Positions 38,263-46,086 of a stretch of DNA of 64,000 nt are shown one piece after another. Numbering within the stretch: position 1 is the stretch's first letter; the number at the start of each line of letters is the position of its first letter. A program made the position numbers and the translations under genes. The stretch lies in contig JAFEAZ010000016.1 of the NCBI GenBank assembly GCA_018266085.1, positions 53,324 to 117,323 of the forward strand, read 5' to 3'. Origin of the DNA: Candidatus Babelota bacterium (GTDB lineage: Bacteria > Babelota > Babeliae > Babelales > Vermiphilaceae). The notes beneath the pieces are model-generated. The model did no database searches. It was not told the DNA's origin and worked only from the letters and a program-made list of their open reading frames with translations.

Positions 38263-41200
38263 ATGGTACGTCTACAGGTTATTCTGGTAACTGTTAGCAT
38301 GGTATGCAGCCAAGCTCTCCATGCGCGTATGGAAACTCGTGCTATCAATTGGAAGCTGTATGCGATACCGCAACTATTGGCACAAAAAGAACAGTCGAAA
38401 AATAATCCCGATCTTGTTGCGCAAATTGACCAAGAACTAGCAAACAGAGGGTTTGTTGCAACGATCACACTTGCCAAAGCCCCTGAAGGCCAAGAATGGG
38501 TACTCAAAGATAAAAACATTACGCTCGAAAAGCCCCTAGGCGCTCCAACAGAAAGACCATCGGGTGCTGGAGAAGGGCAATGGTTTTTTGTAGCCCCCGA
38601 TTGGTTCTATTTTGAAAAAGGATCAAGCAAGATTCTTGATAAGAGCGGAAAACTGGTTGGCAAGATCGGATCGATTGATGTGGCAACCCCTGCAGTTGCC
38701 CAGATTGCACCAGTATCTGAACAGGCCCAAACGATTGCACAATTACAGCAAGAGCTCAAGCGATTAAAGGAACAAGCAGGAATACCTGCAGAGCTCGTAA
38801 CTCCTGAAGCTCCGTCAGAATCTGAGGCTCCTGCTGCTCCTGATGCGCCTGAAGCGCCAGATTTTGGAAACGCTCCTGGAGCTCCTCCGGCTCCTCCTGG
38901 GTTTCTAGAGTTGCCAGGCAGCTCTCAAAAAAGCGAAAAAACTCTCGCGCCACTCTCATCCGACCAGATGAACAACTTAACGGCCGAACAGAAAAACAAC
39001 TCCGATGCTTTGTTGATAACCGCTATCAAAAAAATGGCTGTCTATGCTTTGGATAATTCATCGTATATGAACATTATAAAAACAGAACTTGAAGCGTTGG
39101 CAAACAACCCAGCTTTTTACAAACGTGCCGAGCTTGCTCAACTCATTAAAGATGGTATCAAAAACTGCTTCAATGCAAAAAAACAGGCTCATTCTCTAGC
39201 AACGACCAAGCAATCGGTCACCGAGTGTATGACCGAAGCTTTCAGCAAGCCTTTATTTGATCGTGCTGCAGCTGCATCTTTTGACAACGAAGTGAAAGCT
39301 CTTGCCGAAACCATGACTACTACCTCAGACGAGCTCTTCAAGCAGTGTATTAGGCTGTGTATAACAACGTTTCCTAAAGAAATAACGGGCAAAACGTATG
39401 TCACTATTCTTAACAACTTATTTGCCAAACTAAACAAAGAGCCTGATTTCTATAAAAAAGATGCTCATGCTTTCCCTCTACGAAATTTTATGGAACAGCT
39501 GCAAGACATAGACTATGATTCTCAAAATCCGCAACTCTATTTGACTGAATTTAATAGTAACAAAGAGGCTTATTTTAAAGAGTGGCTTGATGCATGCAAT
39601 AACTACTTGTTTGACGCTACTCCTGATCTTTCGATGGAAGATGATATTCGTTGGATTATCTCCTTTATCGTTGCCGCTGGGCGTGGGGAGCGCGATTTGC
39701 GCGAGTTTGTTAACAGCAAAGTCGCTGAAGAGATATCGGATCACGTGATTATACACTACTTTATACAGTCAAACCCCGCTACCGCTACCGTGCAAGAGAA
39801 CTGGTTGCCAGCACTGCGTGATTTTTTAACCGACCCTAACTTCTTGAAACCATACGGTCTGATGGTTGATGCTCAATCGCCATCGGCAAAATTCAACCCA
39901 CCTCTGCTTGAAATCTTAAGAAAACCGGCAAGCCTTACCATAAAAAATCCATCGCTTCAGTGTATCAACTCGATAAGCAAATATCTCACGTTCAATGACG
40001 AGAAGGCGAAGAAAGATCTCAGCAACGCAAAAGAAGTGTTGGATGTAATATTGCTCAAACCACGCTTTACTAGTACCAAAACAAAAACGGTTGAACAGCG
40101 CACACCTGAAATGGTTGGCGCATCTTTTGCCCAAGATGCTTTTGCTGCCAAGACATTGACCGAGGTTATAGAACAACTCTCTAAGATAAAGGGGGATTTT
40201 GTGGACTTAAAAACCGCAATCAATCTTCTCAAAACAAATCCTGACAAGCTTGATGATCTTGCTAAGAATCTCGCCTCCATAGGCTTTTCTGAAAGACAGA
40301 TCGGTGATATTAAAAAAAGAATCGAAAACCATAAAAAACATTTCGAACTTTTGAAATATTTAACGACCTACATGCAAGAATACAATAAAGAGGTCAGTAA
40401 GAATCCAGGCTACAAAAAAGGCAATGAGCTCTATCGATACGTCAAAGACACCTTACAAGAGCCTACTCTTGTTGCTGTCTTTGAAAAGTTTGATCGGGAA
40501 GCAGATGCGGTGTACTCAGCCATAGTACATTATCTTAAAGCAATACCAAACAGCTTCACCAGGACTGTACCGGCAGGAGATTTTAGAAAAACGATCGAAC
40601 CATACGGTATTTTAATGCGAACACTCACAGCATTTAATGAGGATATGAGTTCACCAGCCAAAAACGGTAAAGCCTTGTCCTTGTTAGTTAACGCGTTAAC
40701 GGCGCTCAACACCGCAAAAATCACCTCTGGTACTGATTACCCCGAGATAATAACCAACTCAAAAGACACAATCGAAAATCAAAAGCTTTATGCTGGAAAA
40801 TTGACCACTATGCTCGATGCACTCGCTAAGAACGATTTTGCCAACTTTATCACCGAACTTGACGCATTCGTTGCAGATTCAGGTACCATTGCAAAAAGAA
40901 TCCCCGATGGCACCATCGAACGATCTGCCGACTATGCAGCATTGGTTACCGAATTTCAACAACAGGAGAAGTTCTTATTGCTCAACAGCATTAAAGAGAT
41001 CGTCACTGCTCTTAATACAGGTAACTATACTGCATTGCCTGGGTTTGCAGGAAACAGTTTCCCTGAGCTACAAGCGCGCGCTGCTTTACATGGCAGCTTA
41101 ACGCCATTGGTAACCTTACTCGGTCAAACAAAAGATATAGATGCCGACGCTTACCAAGAAGCGTACCGAAAGATCATTAATGCCCCAGAATTTTTACGTA

Positions 41201-41307
41201 AAGCAAACCTGTTAGCAGGCACCAAAGAGCCGCTTAAGAAAAGCGTACTCAAAGTACTTGATGAAACTGCTGATCGCCTGAAAGCTTTACAAAACAAGGC
41301 CGAATAA
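38263..41307 (+). CDS. 1014-residue secreted protein with proline-rich hinge
   Basis: No family is recognised. The protein has a short signal peptide (VILVTVSMVCSQALHA), then an N-terminal domain of about 130 residues with WVLKDKNITL and WFFVAPDWFYFEKG. A short coiled coil follows (QTIAQLQQELKRLKEQ). Next is a Pro/Ala/Glu hinge (residues about 178-228) containing APGAPPAPPGFLELPG, reminiscent of eukaryotic polyproline ligands. About 780 residues of mostly helical sequence with Lys/Glu/Asp-rich stretches end NKAE. It follows the beta-barrel candidate closely and may be exported with it. An effector or surface role is inference. Confidence 0.75.
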   Translation: MVRLQVILVTVSMVCSQALHARMETRAINWKLYAIPQLLAQKEQSKNNPDLVAQIDQELANRGFVATITLAKAPEGQEWVLKDKNITLEKPLGAPTERPSGAGEGQWFFVAPDWFYFEKGSSKILDKSGKLVGKIGSIDVATPAVAQIAPVSEQAQTIAQLQQELKRLKEQAGIPAELVTPEAPSESEAPAAPDAPEAPDFGNAPGAPPAPPGFLELPGSSQKSEKTLAPLSSDQMNNLTAEQKNNSDALLITAIKKMAVYALDNSSYMNIIKTELEALANNPAFYKRAELAQLIKDGIKNCFNAKKQAHSLATTKQSVTECMTEAFSKPLFDRAAAASFDNEVKALAETMTTTSDELFKQCIRLCITTFPKEITGKTYVTILNNLFAKLNKEPDFYKKDAHAFPLRNFMEQLQDIDYDSQNPQLYLTEFNSNKEAYFKEWLDACNNYLFDATPDLSMEDDIRWIISFIVAAGRGERDLREFVNSKVAEEISDHVIIHYFIQSNPATATVQENWLPALRDFLTDPNFLKPYGLMVDAQSPSAKFNPPLLEILRKPASLTIKNPSLQCINSISKYLTFNDEKAKKDLSNAKEVLDVILLKPRFTSTKTKTVEQRTPEMVGASFAQDAFAAKTLTEVIEQLSKIKGDFVDLKTAINLLKTNPDKLDDLAKNLASIGFSERQIGDIKKRIENHKKHFELLKYLTTYMQEYNKEVSKNPGYKKGNELYRYVKDTLQEPTLVAVFEKFDREADAVYSAIVHYLKAIPNSFTRTVPAGDFRKTIEPYGILMRTLTAFNEDMSSPAKNGKALSLLVNALTALNTAKITSGTDYPEIITNSKDTIENQKLYAGKLTTMLDALAKNDFANFITELDAFVADSGTIAKRIPDGTIERSADYAALVTEFQQQEKFLLLNSIKEIVTALNTGNYTALPGFAGNSFPELQARAALHGSLTPLVTLLGQTKDIDADAYQEAYRKIINAPEFLRKANLLAGTKEPLKKSVLKVLDETADRLKALQNKAE

Positions 41308-41340
41308 AAGGCCGGGAAATTGGGGCGGGAGTAAAGGACC

Positions 41341-41376
41341 ACTATGAGTATACGCGTGCATGGTGTATACTCATAG
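41341..41376. repeat. perfect 13-bp inverted repeat between genes
   Basis: actatgagtatac (41341-41353) and gtatactcatagt (41364-41376) are perfect complements around a 10-base loop. There is no T-run. It lies between a large secreted gene and a HAD gene and could be a processing hairpin, an operator or a weak terminator. Confidence 0.6.
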
Positions 41377-41434
41377 TGTATGTATAAACACCCTACACAT
41401 TTTTAATTCTCTTTTGGGTGTACGAGGAAACCGC

Positions 41435-42106
41435 ATGAAATACACAGCAGTCATCTTCGATATGGATGGCACCATCATCAGCTCAGAAACCGTCTGGGAA
41501 CAAGCGCTCATCACCTTATTATCCTCTCGGTCAATTACCGTAACTCCCGAGATCAAAGCTCATTTTGAACTCAACTTGCATGGCGTTGACATGCGCTCAG
41601 CCTGCGCACTGATTAAAGAGCATATGAACCTGCCCGATTCAGTAGATGATCTGGTACACGAAAAAAGAGCTATCGCCAACGCTCTCTACCCACACGAAGT
41701 TACTTTGATTGATGGTTTTTCTAGATTCCACCGCGATCTGGTCAGCAATGCATGCGCTATGGGCATAGCGACTAATGCCAATCGCTCAACGGTACAGGCA
41801 ACCAACGCACGGTTGAATTTGACACAATTTTTTGGTGAGCACATTTACCATATTGACCACGTCAACGGCATTGGCAAACCTAACCCTGACGTTTTCTTGC
41901 ATGCTGCCCAGAAGCTTGGTCATGATCCAGCACGCTGTATCGTGATTGAAGATTCACCACATGGTGTTGCTGCGGCAAAAAAGGCTGGCATGTTTTGCGT
42001 GGGCATTACTACCGCCAAACGCCCAGAGCTACTCAATCAAGCCGATCTGATTATCGATCATTATGATGAACTTGATGCTAAAACGCTTTTGCATATAACC
42101 AACTAA
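41435..42106 (+). CDS. HAD-superfamily phosphatase, beta-phosphoglucomutase-like
   Basis: A 223-residue protein from the ATG at 41435 (GAGGAAA upstream). It has all four HAD motifs: FDMDGTIISSE (nucleophile Asp and acid Asp), GIATNANRS, the Lys in GIGKPNPDVF, and IVIEDSPHGVAAAKKAGM. The cap is of the small helical type seen in phosphoglycolate phosphatases and beta-PGM. Substrate cannot be named. A second HAD gene follows on the same strand. Confidence 0.88.
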   Translation: MKYTAVIFDMDGTIISSETVWEQALITLLSSRSITVTPEIKAHFELNLHGVDMRSACALIKEHMNLPDSVDDLVHEKRAIANALYPHEVTLIDGFSRFHRDLVSNACAMGIATNANRSTVQATNARLNLTQFFGEHIYHIDHVNGIGKPNPDVFLHAAQKLGHDPARCIVIEDSPHGVAAAKKAGMFCVGITTAKRPELLNQADLIIDHYDELDAKTLLHITN

Positions 42107-42124
42107 CTGCATGCGTGCATACCT

Positions 42125-42757
42125 ATGTCATATAACACAAAAACAATTATCATAGCCTTTGATCTGCACGGCGTTGTCAGCACCAGTGATTATTGGAAGA
42201 TCCTTAAACTGGGCCTGCGCAACCCTGGCAGCATACTGCGCTTAGGGCTTTATAGTTTTAATCCATTTTTTTTAAAAAAAGTGTATCAGCTATGGCGTTC
42301 GCATAAAGTTGCAGCCGCTTATCTACAGATGGTTGAGACTGATTACCCTTTTTTAAAGCCAACCATAGATTTTTTGATACAGGTGGGTAACGCACAGCAA
42401 GCGAATCAACCGCTCGTTGCGTTTATTAAACAGCTGCAAGCACGCGGCTATCAGGTGCATCTGTTTTCAAATATTGGAGATCTTATTTTAGATGATCTTG
42501 TTGCCAAACAGCCCGATCTGATCAACCTATTCGATGCCATCTGTTATACGCATGCACACACCGATTATGTTGGCAAGCCGTATGACGCGGCATTTCATGC
42601 ATACCATGCGCAGTGCAATCCGATGGGCAAACAGGTTATTTTTGTTGATAACACCAAGCGTAACATTACCGCAGCACAACGGCACGGCATGATTGGCATT
42701 CTGTATAGATCAGCCAATGACGCAATAGAGCAGATCTCAACACTTTTGAAGCCGTAA
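42125..42757 (+). CDS. second HAD-superfamily hydrolase
   Basis: A 210-residue HAD protein with AFDLHGVVSTSD (nucleophile Asp; the second Asp of DxD is replaced by His, DLHG), VHLFSNIGD, the Lys in YVGKPYDAAF, and VIFVDNTKRNITAAQRHGM. The DxH change in motif 1 is unusual, because the +2 residue normally acts as general acid. The enzyme may be slow, may form a stable phosphoenzyme, or may have another role. It begins 18 bases after the first HAD gene. Confidence 0.8.
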   Translation: MSYNTKTIIIAFDLHGVVSTSDYWKILKLGLRNPGSILRLGLYSFNPFFLKKVYQLWRSHKVAAAYLQMVETDYPFLKPTIDFLIQVGNAQQANQPLVAFIKQLQARGYQVHLFSNIGDLILDDLVAKQPDLINLFDAICYTHAHTDYVGKPYDAAFHAYHAQCNPMGKQVIFVDNTKRNITAAQRHGMIGILYRSANDAIEQISTLLKP

Positions 42758-42758
42758 G

Positions 42759-43019
42759 TTAGCTATCAAGGCGCTTAAAGATGCGGGCAACCAAATCATT
42801 AAATTTTTGACAGACGGATTTTCTAGCTACAGGATTGATATACCCTAAATCTATCCAGGTTCCGTATGGGTCTTCAGGTTTCTGGCCCATACTTGTGGGA
42901 TTAGCAAACCGCACACGCTTAACAGGTCTGGAATCATCTGCAGCGCCATAAAAACTGGCCATCGATAACGTACCAAACCCTAACATCAATCTCAACAAGA
43001 ATGGCTTCTTCATCAACAT
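42759..43019 (-). CDS. 86-residue secreted protein, unknown
   Basis: A small protein with a signal peptide (FLLRLMLGFGTLSMASFYGA). The mature part of about 60 residues starts DDSRPVKRVRFANPTS and ends in a basic, helical tail (FNDLVARIFKRLDS). No family. The KRVRF stretch has the shape of a eukaryotic PP1-docking motif, which may be chance. It ends two bases after the convergent HAD gene. Confidence 0.55.
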   Translation of the reverse strand: MLMKKPFLLRLMLGFGTLSMASFYGAADDSRPVKRVRFANPTSMGQKPEDPYGTWIDLGYINPVARKSVCQKFNDLVARIFKRLDS

Positions 43020-43047
43020 AGCGATATCTTTATTTATTACTCTGGTT

Positions 43048-43611
43048 TTATCTACGACAACATCTGCCGCCTAGAATAGCGCTAAATCGTTGCCACGTCG
43101 ATGAATGAGCTCGTTGTTCACGTCGTAATTGAGCTGCTTGCTGCTCAGCATTTTCCGCGACAATGTGATTAAGTGTCATCGGTCCAACAGGATTCGGAAT
43201 CTCTCGAGTCTCTACCAATTCTTTTCTAACAAGGTCTCGTTCTTGTCGTCCATTCCTGCCAGCAGCAATGCCCAACACAAAAAACTTAAGATATAAGCAT
43301 TGGCTTCGAGTCATGACGTCGCCATTACCAAATGAATATCGAAGCTGATTGTACTCATCGCCCAATGCTGCACGCAAGGCATTCTCAACTTCAGGTCTTG
43401 GATTATAGCGCTCTTCAACAATTGGTTTTGCTATTCGATCGAAAACCTCTCGAGCTAACTCTGGCGGTAAGCTATTCATCAGTCCTGGCAGATCATAGAG
43501 GCGAGGGTTTCTTCTTGTCGGACCAGCAACCGGCTGGGCGCCCGCAGAAGGCTCAATCATATAAAAAGCAGATACTAACAGTCCCGCTATAACAAACTTA
43601 GTTTTTATCAT
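43048..43611 (-). CDS. secreted protein with F-box-like helix, unknown
   Basis: A 187-residue protein from the ATG at 43611, with GGAG six bases upstream. It has a signal peptide (FVIAGLLVSAFYMIEPSAGA) and a basic region. LPGLMNSLPPELAREVFDRIAKPI near residue 45 (outline) fits the start of an F-box (LPxEL-x2-hF-x2-I). The rest is helical, Arg/Glu-rich, ending ILGGRCCRR. F-box proteins recruit host SKP1 ubiquitin ligases when exported by some bacteria. Here the match is short, so this remains a hypothesis. Confidence 0.65.
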   Translation of the reverse strand: MIKTKFVIAGLLVSAFYMIEPSAGAQPVAGPTRRNPRLYDLPGLMNSLPPELAREVFDRIAKPIVEERYNPRPEVENALRAALGDEYNQLRYSFGNGDVMTRSQCLYLKFFVLGIAAGRNGRQERDLVRKELVETREIPNPVGPMTLNHIVAENAEQQAAQLRREQRAHSSTWQRFSAILGGRCCRR

Positions 43612-43623
43612 AATAAACTCCAT

Positions 43624-44003
43624 AGATTATTGGGCTTTCTTGATATGTATTACAGATGGCGTATTAATTATAGCTTATAGGCCTATTTTGTCAAATCCAG
43701 GAATAAAATTTCTTATCCAATAGAAATAATAGGAAAAACAGGTCTAAAAAAATGATAAGAACACGTTTCTCTTAATCTCGTCTTTTGTTGTTGTGAGATG
43801 GATCCCCCTACTATGCTGCTTATGCAGCTTCGAAGTGCAGGCCGCTCAAGGTGGAGATGACCTGGGATTAGCGCTTGGTGATGTGTAAGGTATGCACATT
43901 TAGATGCGTTTGCCCTGGAACAATTCAGAGACTCTCTGTACAAAAAGATGCTAAAAGAGGAGAATAAACAAGCCGAAAACTGTTAATCTCATTAAGGATC
44001 TCT
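43624..44003. other. intergenic stretch with a repeat copy, no gene seen
   Basis: A gap of 380 bases. It holds the repeat at 43808-43842 and a GATGACCTGGG box near 43,856. It is otherwise AT-rich. Reading both strands, I find no convincing coding frame. Confidence 0.55.
43808..43842. repeat. dispersed repeat copy
   Basis: ctactatg-ctgcttatgcag-cttcgaag-tgcaggc matches the 23,730 copy at all but one base over 35 bases, including the internal hairpin. Confidence 0.7.
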
Positions 44004-45365
44004 ATGAACCCGATTATATTCTTCTCAGTACTGGCTACCTTCATAGCCACGCTCATCATCATCGGCCTGCGTGCTGCCAAGCAAACCAAAACGACCGATG
44101 ATTATTTCTTGGCTGGCAGGTCACTAAGCTTGCACCAGGTTGCCTTTACCTTAATTGCCACACAGTTGGGCGGCAATATGCTCATCGGTACATCGCAATG
44201 GTCATACGCTTATGGTTTTTATGGTTTGCTGTATACGTTGGGTATTGCGATCGGTTTTTTGATTTTGGCCAGCGGCTTTGCAGCAAAACTGCAAGAAGGT
44301 GGCGTAGGGACGACGGCAGCATTACTTGAAAAACGGTACGACTCACTGTTTTTAAAAAAATTTGCCTCTATCATTTCGATCGTGTCACTCTTTGGCATTC
44401 TCATCTCAATTGTTATTTCTTCACGAGCATTACTGATAAGCATTGGCATGCACAGTGAGGTTGCGTTCGCCTTGCTGTGGTGTGCCATTATCATATACAC
44501 CATGATTGGCGGATTACATGCGGTTGTTGCTGCAGACACTGCGCAAGTACTTTTTATTATCGGATCTATTGGGAGCATATCGCTCTATAGTTTTTTGATG
44601 CGCCCACATAGACTTTTAAGTTTGTCTGAGCTGTGGCAATCACAACAACTGTTTGTAAAAAGCTCACAGCTAGATATCTCTCGCATACTAGCAACGCTGC
44701 TTATGCCAGCACTCTTTGCGCTTGTTGAGCAGGATCTTGCACAACGCTTTTTTGCTGCACGTTCACCGCGCGTTGCGTTGATGGCAGCACTGGCAGCCGG
44801 TATTTTTATTATCGTTTTTGGTTTCGTGCCGGTCTATTTTGGCATGCAAGCAAAGCTGCTCGCACTGCCGCTGCCAACGGGCGCCAACCCGTTTTTGTCT
44901 ATGATAGAGTTTATTACTAATGATTTTGTGTTTGCCTGTGCCGCCTGCGGCGTGTTGGCGGCTATTACCTCAACGGCAGACTCGCTGTTGTGTGCTATTA
45001 GTTCAAACATCGCACAAGATTTTGATTATGAAGCGATCGGCATCAAACGCACCCTCGTATCATCACAACTCATAACACTTGCCATTGGCATAGCTGCTGT
45101 GGTCGGATCATTTGCCATTCACCAGAACATCATTGACGTTGCAATACAAAGTTATGCATTGTCAGTCAGCTGTCTACTCGTACCATTGCTGTATGCCTGT
45201 TACAGCGCACAACCTCGTGCTAACGCAGCGATTGCTGCTACCTGCATAGGCGGTGGTAGCTTTCTACTCTTTTTGATCTACCCCTTGGCATTACCTGCAG
45301 CACTCGTTGCGCTGCCTTTTTCATTGATTGGCTATCACGTCTGTGCTGCACTTGCCCCGCATTAG
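44004..45365 (+). CDS. sodium:solute symporter (SSS family)
   Basis: A 453-residue polytopic inner-membrane protein. The N-terminal TTDDYFLAGRSL followed by VAFTLIATQLGGNMLIGTSQWSY and later AITSTADSLLCAISSNIAQD are SSS landmarks (PutP/SglT fold with sodium-site Ser/Thr). Around 12-13 membrane helices are visible. The substrate cannot be told; proline, pantothenate or sugars are all possible. A short ribosome-binding site (AAGGA) precedes the ATG. It is not obviously linked to its neighbours. Confidence 0.9.
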   Translation: MNPIIFFSVLATFIATLIIIGLRAAKQTKTTDDYFLAGRSLSLHQVAFTLIATQLGGNMLIGTSQWSYAYGFYGLLYTLGIAIGFLILASGFAAKLQEGGVGTTAALLEKRYDSLFLKKFASIISIVSLFGILISIVISSRALLISIGMHSEVAFALLWCAIIIYTMIGGLHAVVAADTAQVLFIIGSIGSISLYSFLMRPHRLLSLSELWQSQQLFVKSSQLDISRILATLLMPALFALVEQDLAQRFFAARSPRVALMAALAAGIFIIVFGFVPVYFGMQAKLLALPLPTGANPFLSMIEFITNDFVFACAACGVLAAITSTADSLLCAISSNIAQDFDYEAIGIKRTLVSSQLITLAIGIAAVVGSFAIHQNIIDVAIQSYALSVSCLLVPLLYACYSAQPRANAAIAATCIGGGSFLLFLIYPLALPAALVALPFSLIGYHVCAALAPH

Positions 45366-45395
45366 AATGCAGGCTGACACATGTAATGGCGGAAC

Positions 45396-46067
45396 CTAAA
45401 ACTTGAGTGGTTCAACGGTACATTCATCGCGCAAAAGACAGAACACCTTGTTGAGATCATCAGTGATGGTAAAAAGCTGTAGATCCTGCTCGGTGACAAA
45501 ACCATGCTGATAGAGCTCGTGAGTAAGCCATTCAATCATAGGCTTCCAATACTCAACACCAAATAAAACGATCGGTATGCGCTTTGTTTTCTTATTTTGC
45601 ACCAAGGTAATTAACTCAAAGAGCTCATCAAGCGTGCCAAACCCTCCTGGAAAAAAGACGACTCCTGATGCATAGCGGGTTAAAAGCCATTTTCGAGCAA
45701 AAAAATAGTTCAACTCTATATACTCATGCACACATTGATTCGGCGCCTCTTCTCCCAAATCGGTTACTCCTATACCGATCGTTTTACCTTTGCCTGTTCC
45801 GTCAAGCTGCTTAATGCCGCAACTGACCGCTTGCATAATTCCCGGACCACCGCCGGTGAGTACCGAAATATCGGCTTGCGAAAGCATGCCGCCAAGTTCG
45901 GCAGCCTTTTTTGCGTAGTGATAATCCTGCCCGATGCGAGCTCCGCCAAAAATCGACACAACGGGCTGCGCAAGAGCCGCTACTTTCCAAGCGCCACGAA
46001 TAGTTTGAAAATAAGAACGCAAGAGATGCCACGCCGTTCTGAACCAATCTCGTATCCTCGATACCAT
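45396..46067 (-). CDS. LOG-family nucleoside 5'-monophosphate phosphoribohydrolase-like protein
   Basis: A 223-residue protein with VVSIFGGARIGQDYHYAKKAAELG, TGGGPGIMQAVSCG and VFFPGGFGTLDELFELITL, the PGGxGTxxE motif of LOG enzymes (once annotated as lysine decarboxylase). They cut cytokinin-type or AMP ribosides to free base. It starts 19 bases after the Memo-AMMECR1 fusion on the same strand, so the two are probably cotranscribed. A cytoplasmic enzyme, without signal peptide, though a hydrophobic N-terminus is absent. Confidence 0.88.
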   Translation of the reverse strand: MVSRIRDWFRTAWHLLRSYFQTIRGAWKVAALAQPVVSIFGGARIGQDYHYAKKAAELGGMLSQADISVLTGGGPGIMQAVSCGIKQLDGTGKGKTIGIGVTDLGEEAPNQCVHEYIELNYFFARKWLLTRYASGVVFFPGGFGTLDELFELITLVQNKKTKRIPIVLFGVEYWKPMIEWLTHELYQHGFVTEQDLQLFTITDDLNKVFCLLRDECTVEPLKF

Positions 46068-46086
46068 GGAGCCACCCTTTTCTCAT

